From Balamuthia mandrillaris (taxonomy: Eukaryota > Discosea > Longamoebia > Balamuthiidae), in assembly GCA_031835245.1 (NCBI GenBank), contig JAVKOQ010000267.1, positions 1 through 64,000 on the forward strand: a DNA stretch of 64,000 nucleotides, read 5' to 3'. The first letter of the stretch is position 1. Each line of letters opens with the position of its first letter. The position numbers and the translations under genes are program-made. The notes beneath the pieces were generated by a model. It was given only the letters and a program-made list of their open reading frames with translations, was not told where the DNA came from and did not search any database. Below, one piece after another: positions 49,501 to 59,959 of this stretch.

Positions 49501-50808
49501 CAATAGTAGTAGTAAAACTCTTTGAAATCATCACCGAACAGAGAGCCTGAGCTGCTGTGCACATCGCCGTTTTCAATTTCGGTGGCGAACCGGGAGACAA
49601 CCCCGCTGACAACGTTCCTGAGCTTGTACCAGTAGACGTCCCTCACTCGGGTAACATCCAGATCTTCGTCATGAGCAGGACCAAGATTGACAATGGCCGG
49701 AGCGCCACGAGCAGCCCAGGGTCCCTCCACGTTGAAGTAATCGTCGTAGAAGGTGAGATTGTCGGTGAGTCCACGGGGGTAGTTGAAGACTGCCTCCACG
49801 TTGGCGTCCAAAACATGGAGACGTTGGCCATCCACCCTACGGGAGTCGAAACCTGGGAACGTGGCATAGTCCGGGAGATAAATGGCACCGAGTGCCAGGG
49901 TTCCAGTGACGGCACCGACGTTGAAGTAGAAGTCCCTCTTCCAGACGTTAGAAGCAGTATGCAACAAGGCCCAGCTTCCCTTGGAAGGTACAGGCACATC
50001 GGTGGGGCTGCCATGAACAACAGTGCTAGTGAATGAGCACGGGTCCCATTCGTCGGGGATCCACACCTCATCTACCAGGAAAGCGTGTCCGCTCCACCTT
50101 GCTCTTTCGTATGGCTTGTTCTGGAACGCTCCGGCCAGAATGACTGGAGGCTCGACTGCCGTGGCAACACAGTGAGGGGCTGTGACAATTGTCTGCTGAC
50201 CCACGACGGCACCAGTGCAGTGAATGGTGGTGTTATCATCGGAGATTGTGGCGATACGGACGATGGCCGAGTAAGGGTGCAAGCTTTGCAGATCTGTGTT
50301 GAGGATGGAGGTCCTCCAAAAATTCCTCGGGTTCAGACCCGCACCAGCTGGATAAAAGTTCCTTTTCTGTGCCGAGGGCTTCTCTGAGCTCCAGTTGGGA
50401 CGGAAGTTCACCACATTAGGAGGAAAGTGGGTGTTCACCGGGCCGTGAGGAGGCTTATTGTAAAGTCTAGGGATCCGGGTGGCTGAAAAAAAAGAGCGGA
50501 TTAGTTCATCGCGGACACTCTCATGGAATGAGGTGTTGCTCACCTTTACGAATAGAAGACTCTGCAGGTTGAGGGACTGCAACGATGCGCTCGTTGTGCA
50601 CTTCGCGACCACACAATGCAAGCTCGTTGGGCAAATCCACGGTAGGGTCACTTGCGCCGATCACTCGGAGCAAGTCCTGAAGGTCTACGGCTTTGGTGTC
50701 GAACCTCCTTGGCTCAACAGGGAGCAGGTCAGGGCCAAATCGGTGAGGGGCCTGCCCCAAACAACTCTGTGCAACGCAAAACAAAAGCACACACAAAAGT
50801 ACTTTCAT
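46560..50808 (-). CDS. Large secreted protease-like protein with nine Ig/cadherin-like repeats
   Basis: Two exons, 50808-50544 and 50482-46560, give 1395 residues. A signal peptide (MKVLLCVLLFCVAQSCLG) opens it. An S1-like protease region follows (GAVVGQQTIVTAPHCVA, DVPVPSKGSWALL, SSSGSLFGDDFKEF). The His and Ser boxes are present but the Asp position is unclear. A cysteine-rich section (CGNGRIDEPP, EECDAG, CGDGIIDDLFGEECDDG) resembles DUF4215. About nine tandem repeats follow, each of 80-110 residues, starting around a VDD motif and carrying an ND motif (DVLDNDDRV, NVRNNDGLW, NVATNDGAG, NIVDNDAIT, DVEANDAPN, DVKPNDGWG), as in bacterial adhesin Ig/cadherin-like domains. It is a paralogue of 33162-35612 with the same intron site. 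A surface or extracellular role is inferred. Confidence 0.85.
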
Positions 50809-51332
50809 TGTGTATTTTCCCTTTCCACCAGCCCAACGAAGCTCTTTCCCAACTTGTTTTTCACTCGCACCTTACGCCTCTCTACAAGGTTCGTGACAGT
50901 GCGGAGCTCGTCCTTCTCTATGCTGGTTTTTTTTTTCCAAAAAATTCTGTTTTCCTGGCTATCACTCCCTTTTCATAAGGAAAATAGGTCAAATTTGCTT
51001 TATTTCTTATTTTCTAAAGAGGTTTACTGCAGAAAGAAGATCATTGGCTCAACTTAACTCCCAGTGTCCAACTACCAATAAAAATCGCGGAAATGGCCCT
51101 AACTCCGGGTCCAAAAAAAACACACAACATCAACCTCAACACCAATGGCACATCATCAACCTCACCCGATTGCTTGAGGAGCAGCCGCAACAAACCAAAA
51201 AAAAAAAACCAACGAAGATCTAGGTGGCTGCCGTTGGGGACTTCTCTCTACTGCCGCAGTACCTCCTTTCCTTCTTTGATGTAGCGGACAGCAGGGCTCG
51301 TTCTTCTTCTTCAAGGCAGCAGCAACAACATC
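50809..51332. promoter_or_regulatory. Divergent intergenic region
   Basis: 524 bp between the start of the secreted protein (minus) and the uridylyltransferase (plus). It must hold both promoters. No motif stands out. Confidence 0.45.
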
Positions 51333-52486
51333 ATGTCTTTCTCTCGCCCCTCTCATTCTTCGCCATCGCCTTCCGCGGCCGACCCGTCCCCATCTTCCAG
51401 CTTTTTTGCAGCCTTTCTTGGTGACCGAGGCCCTCTGGACGGTGTGGCCACTCCTTCCTACCCAATGAGCAGCTCGGGGGCGCGCCCAGCCACAACGGCA
51501 ATGACTGGCCACCGCCCTCAGCCTCCCTATCCCACTTACCATCCGTTCATGCAACCCCAGCCCTTCCCTCCCCCCTATCCCTTTGGCCCACCAGCTTTCT
51601 TGCCTCCTCCACGCTTTCAGACCCACCACAGCTATTCTCCTCCCTTCCCACCCTCACAACAAACGCCACAAGGTATCTTCGGAGCCCTCAATTACACGCT
51701 TCTCTCTCTCGCCTCGTTCTCCTCTCCTCTTCTCTCATGCTCTCTCTGTCTGTCTGTTTGTCTGTCTCCTCCGTGTTTTGTTGTGTTGCTAGCCTTTCTT
51801 CATGCTTTGGTCACTTACAAATGTATTTCAGGGCCTCCGTCAAACGATTTGAAGTCCATTGAGCAGCACATCTTACGTTTGCTGGGCAAGGAACCTTCAA
51901 CAGATGCAACGACGGACACCAGTGAAGAGACCCCAGAATCCAACTCAAATCACTCTACCATACAAACACCTCAACCACCTTCCAACCAGCCTCTCCTAGC
52001 CACCGATCATGACCAAGACGTTCAACCACCAACGGCCCCACCAACTGCTACCTTCCCTGGCCATGCCCATCACGCCAATGGTAAACGGTGGGTAGCAAAA
52101 CAGAACAACTCCTCCAACAACCCTCTCGCCTCTTCTCCTTCTGATACTAGTAGTAGTTCTGCCCAACCCCAATCACAACCTCCACCATCACAGCCCTCTT
52201 CCTCGGAAACACATCACAACGCCACCAGGAACTATACCAGACCTTTGCCACACTATGTTTCTCAGCTCACAAAAGATAAAGTAGACCGTATTACCAAGGA
52301 CATGCTTACGACCTACCAAGCCCTCCGCCCGGCCCAAGTAGAAGTTGATAAAAAGCTTTCATTGCTTCCTCGTTTGCAACACATTATCTCTCGAGCTTTG
52401 TCCGGTACCTTTCCTCAGCTACAGTGTCAATGTCTCCCAGTGCTTCTTCCTATCTTTTACGCTTGCTGTTTTTCCTCTATGTTTCT

Positions 52487-52536
<50 letters not shown>

Positions 52537-53837
52537 GATGCCATTCCGCGAATCAAGACTATAATGCGCAGCTCCATCTCTTTGGCTCATCCGCAAATGA
52601 CATGTGCCTTCGCCATGGTGATTTGGACCTGTGCCTCACTGTAGACCAAACCCTTGGTTCAAGAGAGCAAATTGTGGAATTGTTGGCGGAAATTTTGCAA
52701 CGAAGTGCGTCTTCCCTCTCTTGAGTGACCACATAATTCTATTTCCTAGTTTTAAAAAAACTCCTCTTTTCTCTTCTTTTCTCTTCTACGCTCTTTCCAT
52801 GCAGATGGTATGAAAAACGTTGTCAGTCTCTCTAGAGCAAGAGTACCCATTGTAAAGTTTGTAGACCCCAAAAGGTATACACTCGTTTGTTTGCTTGTTT
52901 GTTTGCTTGTTTGTTTGTTTGTTTGTTTGGTTTTTTTTTTCAAACACAAAAGAGAAGAACTCTTTGCTCATTCTATTTTTTTTTCTCTTTATCTTTTTGC
53001 TCATCGTTATCATGTTGATATAGTCGTCTATCTTGTGACATATGCGTAAACAACCTTTTAGCCTTGTACAATACCCGCCTCATAGCAGCCTACGCCGAAA
53101 TAGATCCCCGTCTTCGGACCATGTGTTACATCATTAAACACTGGGCCAAGAAGCGGCAGCTGAACGAGCCATACCGTGGCACCCCAAGCTCCTACGCTTG
53201 GGTGCTACTAGTCATCCACTTTTTGCAGCAACGCGATCCTCCAGTTTTGCCTTGCTTGCAGGCCATTGGACGGAAGAGGCAGCGCCGGCAACAATCCCTT
53301 CCAGTAGCTACAGCGACAGCAGGAGGATCCGTTGCTCCCGCTAATGCTAAACAACAACCACAATCAGCAACATCGTCACCACCAGTGGGAGTGGCAGAGG
53401 AGGGAGGTGAGAGCGGGGGTGGAGATGGAACGGCTGTGGTAGCGGAAGAAGAGTTGGTAGAGGGGTTTGATTGTTACTACTACAAGGCAACGGACAAGCT
53501 TCGAGACTTTGGGAAGCGCAACGAAGAGAGCCTGGGCAGCCTCCTCGCCGCCTTCTTTTGCTTCTATGCACACGAGTTTGAGTACAGACACAAGGTGGTG
53601 AGCGTGCGCACGGGCGGCTGCCTTACCAAAGAGGAGAAGGATTGGGAGAGGATCCCCACCGACATCCGTGAAAACCACTGGTTCTCCATCGAAGACCCCT
53701 TTGAGCTGACCCACGACTTGGGCCGCGTCGTCGACAGGGAGAACCTCAAAGCCATCCGCTTCGAGCTTCGAAAGGCCTTCCAACAGCTTTGCAGGACTGG
53801 CAACCTGCGTGCCCTTTTCGTCCAGTACAAAGGCTAA
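51333..53837 (+). CDS. Terminal uridylyltransferase / non-canonical poly(A) polymerase
   Basis: Adds U or A to RNA 3' ends. Five exons in phase: 51333-51672, 51832-52404, 52558-52704, 52805-52874, 53024-53837, giving 647 residues. The first 260 residues are Pro/Ser/Gln-rich and disordered. The nucleotidyltransferase core has LFGSSANDMCLRHGDLDLCL, with the GS box and the first catalytic DxD, and the third acidic site lies in ARVPIVKFVDPK and LSCDICVNN. The PAP-associated domain has YIIKHWAKKRQLNEPYRGT, PSSYAWVLLVIHFLQ, an inserted Ala/Gln-rich loop, and ENHWFSIEDPFELTHDLGR, the TUTase-like nucleotide-site end. The family is clear (URT1/Cid1/TUT); U versus A preference cannot be read. A (CT)n run lies in intron 2. 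Confidence 0.88.
52489..52533. repeat. (CT)n microsatellite
   Basis: In intron 2 of the uridylyltransferase on the sense strand, ending about 24 bases before the acceptor. Confidence 0.9.
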
Positions 53838-54228
53838 ACACATTGGCATATAACTGGCGGGGTGGGTGGCTGGCTTCCCAACCTCTGCTCTCCCACCGGG
53901 ATTTGCTTTCCGATTTTTTTTCTTTGTTTTTTTTGGGTGAGAGCGCTTTGTTGTTATGATGAGCAATGCCTTGTTTTGTGCTTTTCTCCCTTTTTTCTCC
54001 TTTTTTTTTTTTTTTTGCGTGTAGGGGCAGTGCTCCCCTTTCTTGCAACCCTGTGTCGTCATGAAGATTTAAACTCCGTCGTTTTCCGCCAATAGCTTTG
54101 CTTAGTTTAAACTCATCGAAAAACTGCAACCGTTCAAACGCCAATTTTTTTTTTTGGCGGGTTATCTTTTCGAGAAAAGGACCTCTCCTTACAAAGCGAA
54201 AAGCGAGAACCATCCAAGTGGAAGAGTC
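53838..54228. promoter_or_regulatory. Intergenic region with T-rich runs
   Basis: 391 bp holding the 3' end of the uridylyltransferase and the promoter of the next gene. Poly-T runs at about 53915-53935 and 54000-54017. No gene is seen. Confidence 0.4.
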
Positions 54229-55593
54229 ATGGCAGATATCCCCACTTTTTGCCTGCTGGCCACCCTATGTGCGCTTCAGGAAGGACCAGCGCCCTCCCTC
54301 GATATGAGTCTTGTAGCTCCAGGAGTCTACACCACCCGCACAGCCTCTACGAGTGTTACACGGGCTTTCCATGCTCAGTTCGCCTTAGGACCTTTTGAAG
54401 ATGGGGCAGAGGATGATTACGTGATAGGAGTAAGAAGAACCACGGCAGTAAAGGTAGCTTCCAGGCCATACAACGGGTGCAATCCCTCTACGAATGACGC
54501 CTACCAGGAGAACGTGCAGTGCGAGGCTACCGCCCAGACGGAAAGCATCTTCTTCCCCTTGGACCTCTCAGGCTACGTGTCCGGCACCGCCGAAGATGTC
54601 ATCGGTATCAACAGCCCCTACGTCATCCACACCCAAGGCTCCGCCAGCACGGCCACCATGGACCTGTTCTGGACGCGCATCTCCAAGGACAAATCCTATG
54701 TGGCAGCCCCCGCTGGCACCCACAACTTCGTGGATGAGAGCCTGGACGTCTACGTCTACCTCATCGGCCCTGACGATGATGAGGTGACCATTCCTTGGGC
54801 CGCCGCCGCTGTGGGAACCTCCCTCCGCCAGGAAGAACGCAACCGAATGGTGCAGCTTGTGGCCGACGAGGATAACGTCGTCATTTCGCATGACCTCAGC
54901 TCCAGCAATCCCCTCAGGTTGACTGTGAGCTCCTCCGTGGCGCAGACCGTCCACCTCACTGCTATCTACGCCCCCACTGGGCGCGAGCTGGGAGAGCTGG
55001 AGCTCGTCTTCCTCGATCCGGCCAGCCCGCTCGTCACTCAGGTCTTCCCCCGCAGTGCCCAGCTGAAGGCAGGCAGCAAGTTGGGCAGACTTGACCGACT
55101 GGATGACGAGGACACCACCCAGACTGGTACTTCCTTCGATTCCTCTCTGCGCGTGCGATTTACCCCCGAGACTAATGCGGGCGGCCTGCCCTTCGACATC
55201 AATCTCAACTTTGATGTCTCCGCCTACCGCCAACTTACGGTGCTGGATGCTGAGCTGCACATCAACTTCTTCAACCGCAACCCCAATAGGGTGTGGTTCT
55301 TTGCTCTCCGCAGGTTCGACCAGGGAGATGATCGCTCCGGTTGGGTGCCCATCGGCAGCACTGATCAGGCCGAAAAAGGCGTTTGGGAGCTGTTCTCCCT
55401 CGACTCTGCGGTGATGGTCAACGGTCAATTCAGGCATGGAGGCAACACTTACAACGTAGATTCCCTCTCCGAGCTGATCAGCCCCGAGGGGCTCGTCCGT
55501 CTGCGCGTCTATACCAATCGCGATTCCAGCCACAATTCTCCCCTTCACCTTGACTTGGTTGAGCTTGTCCTCACCGTTGGAGAAGAAAGATAA
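54229..55593 (+). CDS. Intronless unknown protein, possibly secreted, beta-rich
   Basis: One exon of 454 residues from ATG 54229. The frame continues upstream to 54154, but the sequence there lacks a good start. The first 20 residues (IPTFCLLATLCALQ) could be a weak signal peptide. The rest is beta-strand-like with no membrane span. The second half (SLRVRFTPE, LNFDVSAYRQLTVLDAELHI, LVRLRVYTNRDSSHN) vaguely resembles a DNRLRE-type carbohydrate-binding fold, but this is only an impression. Base composition is that of the nearby secreted genes. I do not recognise a family. Confidence 0.72.
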   Translation: MADIPTFCLLATLCALQEGPAPSLDMSLVAPGVYTTRTASTSVTRAFHAQFALGPFEDGAEDDYVIGVRRTTAVKVASRPYNGCNPSTNDAYQENVQCEATAQTESIFFPLDLSGYVSGTAEDVIGINSPYVIHTQGSASTATMDLFWTRISKDKSYVAAPAGTHNFVDESLDVYVYLIGPDDDEVTIPWAAAAVGTSLRQEERNRMVQLVADEDNVVISHDLSSSNPLRLTVSSSVAQTVHLTAIYAPTGRELGELELVFLDPASPLVTQVFPRSAQLKAGSKLGRLDRLDDEDTTQTGTSFDSSLRVRFTPETNAGGLPFDINLNFDVSAYRQLTVLDAELHINFFNRNPNRVWFFALRRFDQGDDRSGWVPIGSTDQAEKGVWELFSLDSAVMVNGQFRHGGNTYNVDSLSELISPEGLVRLRVYTNRDSSHNSPLHLDLVELVLTVGEER

Positions 55594-55704
55594 ACCTCTA
55601 AACAGCACCTATTTAAAAGCTAGCACATCCACGACTAAGAGAGTGAGAGAGAATCAACTGTTTCAATGCTGCAGCGAGCCAAAAAAAAAAAACAATGCGT
55701 CATG

Positions 55705-56933
55705 TTAGAGAGGAATGTTGCCGTGTTTTTTGAAGTAAGGGTCGGAGAGTTCCTTGTCGCGGAGCACATCCAGATCACGGCAAACAATAGCACGTGTGTG
55801 CCTTGGCACGATGATGTCGTCCACAAAGCCACGCACGGCAGCGGGAAGCGGGTTGGCGAATTTGGCCTTGTAGGCAGCCTCCTTCTCAGCCAGGTCAGCA
55901 GCACCCTTATACAAGATCTCAACAGCGCCCTTGCTGCCCATCACTGCGATTTCAGCAGTGGGCCAAGCATAGTTCGTGTCTCCGCGCAAGTGTTTAGAAC
56001 TCATCACGTCATAGGCACCGCCGTAGGCTTTGCTGTAAGGAGTAAGAAAGAGAGGGAACCGAGTTAGAAGTGGAGAAGACTGGCTATGGTAAGGATGGAA
56101 AAGCAAGAATAAAGAGCAAGCTCAAAGAGCAAAGCGGAAATAGATCTCTGACTCACCGACATATGACAGTTATTTTAGGTACAGTAGCTTCAGCGTAGGC
56201 ATAGAGGAGCTTGGCACCATGGCGGATAATACCTCCATACTCCTGCGCAGTACCCGGAAGGAAGCCCGGTACATCTACCAATGTGATAATCGGAATGTTA
56301 AAGGCATCACAGAATCTCACGAAACGAGCCCCCTTCACAGAGGCGTCAATATCGAGACAACCAGCTAGCTCCATTGGCTGATTGGCCACTATGCTGACCG
56401 TTCGCTGTTGTTGGAAATTGGAGTTGGTGAAAGTAAAAGGGACAAAAGGGTAATGACGGAAGAACCGGAGTGAGTATCAGAGAACAAAATAGTCCTAAAT
56501 AGAACGTAAAATGCTGGATAGGACGCCACGTACTCCTTCCATTCTGGCAAAGCCGATAATTAGGTTACGAGCGTAATCCGGCATTATCTCAAAGAAGTTG
56601 CCATCGTCCACCAGCTTTTCAATTACTTCATGCATGTCGTAGGGTTTTGTTGCATCTGATGGCACCAAAGTATCAAGAGAAGGTTCTTCTCGGTCACTTT
56701 TGAATCACCCATCATAACGAATTGTTAGTCACAAAAACCTTTGAGCATCATTATGGTAAAGGGATAGAAATGCATATACCGTGGATCGTAGGAACGGCGG
56801 TGTGGCACCTCCTGACGATTAGACAGCGGAAGAAAATCAAAGAGCTCTCGAGCACTGACCACGTTGCAAGGCAAAAAAAAGTAAATTCAACAGATACGAC
56901 ATGTAAGAAATGCAAGAGAGCGAGAGGGCGCGT

Positions 56934-56964
<31 letters not shown>

Positions 56965-58163
56965 CGCGAGAGAGAGAGAGAGAATGGTACGATTGAAGTG
57001 CTTCAACATCATTGTTGAGTGCGAGATGGGAAACACCCGATTTGGTACTATGAGTACGGGCGCCACCCAAGGCCTCTTGGCTGATGTCCTCTTGTGTGAC
57101 AGTTTTGACAACGTTGGGTCCCGTTACGAACATGTGAGACGTGTCTTTAACCATCAGAGTAAAGTCAGTAATGGCTGGCGAGTACACTGCTCCCCCTGTT
57201 GAAGGTGTTATGAAGCTGTGGTCATTACAATTGAAGAAAACCGCATGAACGATGGATGGTGGTCGTGGTAGTCACACGGCCAAAATGTGACTATAAAACC
57301 AACGAACAACAAACCAGCACAAGGACCCATAATGAGTGATATCTGCGGAATAACTCCTGAAGCATTCACATTGCGCTATTGCAATCTCATCAGTATGAGA
57401 AACAAGCATACCCTCGCAATCGACTGCCATAACAACAAGACAAAGAGAGTTGGCTCAAAAGCATACCTGAAAGACTTCGGCATAACCAGCCAATGAGTCG
57501 ACGCCCTCTTGAATGCGTGCACCTCCAGAGTCGTTGAGACCAATAACAGGGGCGCCTACCTTTACAGCCTGATCCATCACCTGTTCTCATCCCACAACAT
57601 ATAAACATAAGGAGAATGAGAGAGAGAGAGAGAGAGAGAGAGCAAAAAGAAAAGAAAGCACAAAGCGAGAACAAAGAAACGCAAAGAAGAGACACAAAGG
57701 GCAAAGGAACCTTGCAAATTTTCTGTGCATGAGTTTCAGAAAGACTTCCGCCAAAGACGGTAAAATCTTGACTGAATACAAAGGCAAGTCGGCCATTAAT
57801 GGTTCCGTGACCTGTGACCACGCCGTCTCCTGAGATTTTTGAGTTTTGCATGCCAAAGTCGGTGCAGCGGTGCTCCACAAAGGGGCCGAGCTCGCGGAAG
57901 GAGCCCTCATCCAACAGAAGACCGATTCGCTCTCTGGCCGTGAGCTTGCCTTTCTCGTGCTGCTTTTTCTGTCTGTCTAGGCCACCGCCCAACAGCGCCT
58001 CCTTTCGTTTCTGTTGTAACAGCTCCTGAAAGGGGCTTACCGCTTGGTACGACCTCACCGACTGGGTCACCCGGCGTAGCAAAAAACCGGTGGCGGTGGT
58101 GCTGCTACGCGCACAAAGAACACCACCATACGAACCTGCGCTACCCAACGCTGCCTTCCACAT
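55705..58163 (-). CDS. PCCB: Propionyl-CoA carboxylase beta subunit
   Basis: The mitochondrial carboxyltransferase subunit that turns propionyl-CoA into methylmalonyl-CoA with its biotinylated partner. The start is ATG 58163. Exons 58163-57711 and 57580-57467 are in phase, with at least five more downstream. The N-terminus is Arg/Ser-rich, like a mitochondrial targeting peptide. Signatures include [93 protein letters not shown] and [19 protein letters not shown]. The C-terminus ends KKHGNIPL. These match PCCB rather than methylcrotonyl-CoA carboxylase. Confidence 0.92.
56936..56981. repeat. (GA)n microsatellite with GCGCGC
   Basis: In an intron of PCCB; (CT)n on the sense strand, interrupted by GCGCGCG. 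Confidence 0.85.
57618..57642. repeat. (GA)n microsatellite
   Basis: In PCCB intron 1; (CT)n on the sense strand, about 40 bases before the acceptor. Confidence 0.9.
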
Positions 58164-58482
58164 TGCTGCTGCTGCTGCTGCTGTGTGCTTGTCGCTACCC
58201 CAAAAAACAAAATAGAAACGAGGTTTGGGTTGGGTGGCCCCCTCCTTTACTATCAGGTTGCAACCTAATAGTCATTCTCATTTTGCGGCATGCCAGTTAT
58301 GCAAGGATTTCATGCAACCCCTCAAGCGTTGGTTTATTTCTCCACACCTCATTGGTTCATCCTAACTCCGTGCAAAAAAAAAAATTGTTCTTTTGTTTTG
58401 TTTTTCTCACGGGGAAACAACAAAACCAACACCCGTTCCCCAAAGTACAGAAATATAACACCACACACCAGCGCAAAGAAAG
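58164..58482. promoter_or_regulatory. Divergent intergenic region of PCCB and the small secreted gene
   Basis: 319 bp between start codons on opposite strands. A (GCT)n run lies at the PCCB side (58163-58180). No other motif stands out. Confidence 0.4.
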
Positions 58483-58749
58483 ATGAAGGCTTCTGTTGTT
58501 ATCTTGGCTGTTCTTTTCGCCTTTGTGGCCTCTACCTTGGCCTGCCAGGACTACTACAGGGCTCACCTCTCGGGTAACCGCCCTGCCTGCTCCGCCGTAG
58601 CCGGTTTCCTCGCCGATGCCCCAGAGAACTGCATCCAAGGCTTCGCCTCTGGCCTCAAGAACCTCTGCCGCACTTGCCTCAACGCCCACGCCTCCAACTT
58701 CCCTGACTATGACTCTGCCAGCGAGGCTTGCGCTGCTCGTGGATGGTAA
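58483..58749 (+). CDS. Small secreted cysteine-rich protein, 88 residues
   Basis: A single exon. The first 20 residues form a clear signal peptide (MKASVVILAVLFAFVASTLA). The mature part of 68 residues has six cysteines (spacing C-14-C-13-C-12-C-2-C-17-C) and is otherwise polar. Six cysteines would allow three disulfides, so an extracellular stable miniprotein is likely. I do not recognise the family. It is flanked by PCCB and MCM8, both on minus. Confidence 0.75.
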   Translation: MKASVVILAVLFAFVASTLACQDYYRAHLSGNRPACSAVAGFLADAPENCIQGFASGLKNLCRTCLNAHASNFPDYDSASEACAARGW

Positions 58750-58854
58750 AAACTGAGATCGGAAAGTCTAAACGCAATAACACTTTGTTTTCCACAAAAA
58801 TATGCATTCTTCTCCCTTCCGTCCCTTCCTTTGCCATCCATCAGAAAATCTTGG

Positions 58855-58856
<2 letters not shown>

Positions 58857-58898
<42 letters not shown>
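58857..58898. repeat. (GA)n microsatellite
   Basis: In the 3' space between the small secreted gene and the MCM8 stop. Confidence 0.9.
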
Positions 58899-58901
<3 letters not shown>

Positions 58902-58949
58902 AGACGGAATGCTTCCAACTCAACGGTTATTCTTTATGAAAGCTTCTGT

Positions 58950-59916
58950 TCACCCGGCATATTTCGAGATTTGCAATTCGAAGGTACGAGGGCCGCGTTT
59001 CAGTAGATAGCCTTCAAAGTTGAGACGTTCCAAAAAGGCGTCAAAGTCGTCCACTTTTAGGCCATGCTTCTGGGCCAACGCCCACAGTTGTTGCGATGTG
59101 AAACGGCTGTTGTATTCCTCCTCAGAAACCTTTCGCAATAATTCCACAAATGCCTTGAGAGCTTTAGTCTTGCTACCTCCGCCACTCACACCTCTGATAT
59201 CATGTTGGTATCGTTTAGTGATACCGGTAAACGAAAGCCAGAAGGGAAGAGAAAGAAGATGGAGGACGAACCTTAGGTCAATGGTGGCAAGTCCATCTTC
59301 CAACAGGTCAAACAAAGAGCCTTTCATCAATTCTACCACATCCTGCAGTAAGAAAGAGTCAAAGGAGTACTGTAGAGCAAAGTGAATGACACTTCATTAA
59401 TAACTTTACCTTGGCATCCTGCTCCGTGACTTCATCTCTAAGCTCCAACTTGGCGCGTGCTTCTGAAAGCCTTATCAGCGACTCTAATTGCCGAGTGGTT
59501 ATCGGTGCCCCTTCCGTCCCTTTGTGCTTTGCGCGGAGGGAGAGATAGAAGTCCTGCAATACGGTACGAGCTCCTGGTGATAGCTTTGGAGAACAATATT
59601 TTCTGGCGTAGCCTATGTACTTGCGGAGAAGCGGAGGAGGAATAAGGTCTGTCATGGGTTGCTTGAGCCGGGTAGCTAAGGGAAGGTTGCCTTCGTCGTC
59701 AAAGTCCTCTGGGTCCAAGTCATCCCCTGTGAATTAGAGATAAGCAAATTTACGTTTCTAGAACGAGTTTGCACAGTGCAGTGTTGCTAGCGTTAAAACT
59801 GGAGTACCTTCGCCCAAAGAAGCCTCGCTCCGCTTTCTTTTCAGCTTCATTTTTTTGGATGGGCTAGAGTGCATCTACATTACAAAAAAAAAAAAAAAAA
59901 AAACGGGCATAGCATT

Positions 59917-59959
<43 letters not shown>

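Noticed and set aside
54568-55608. 346-residue antisense frame
   Set aside because: Opposite to the 454-residue frame. Neither is recognised, but the plus frame has the better start, composition and upstream context; I keep only that one.
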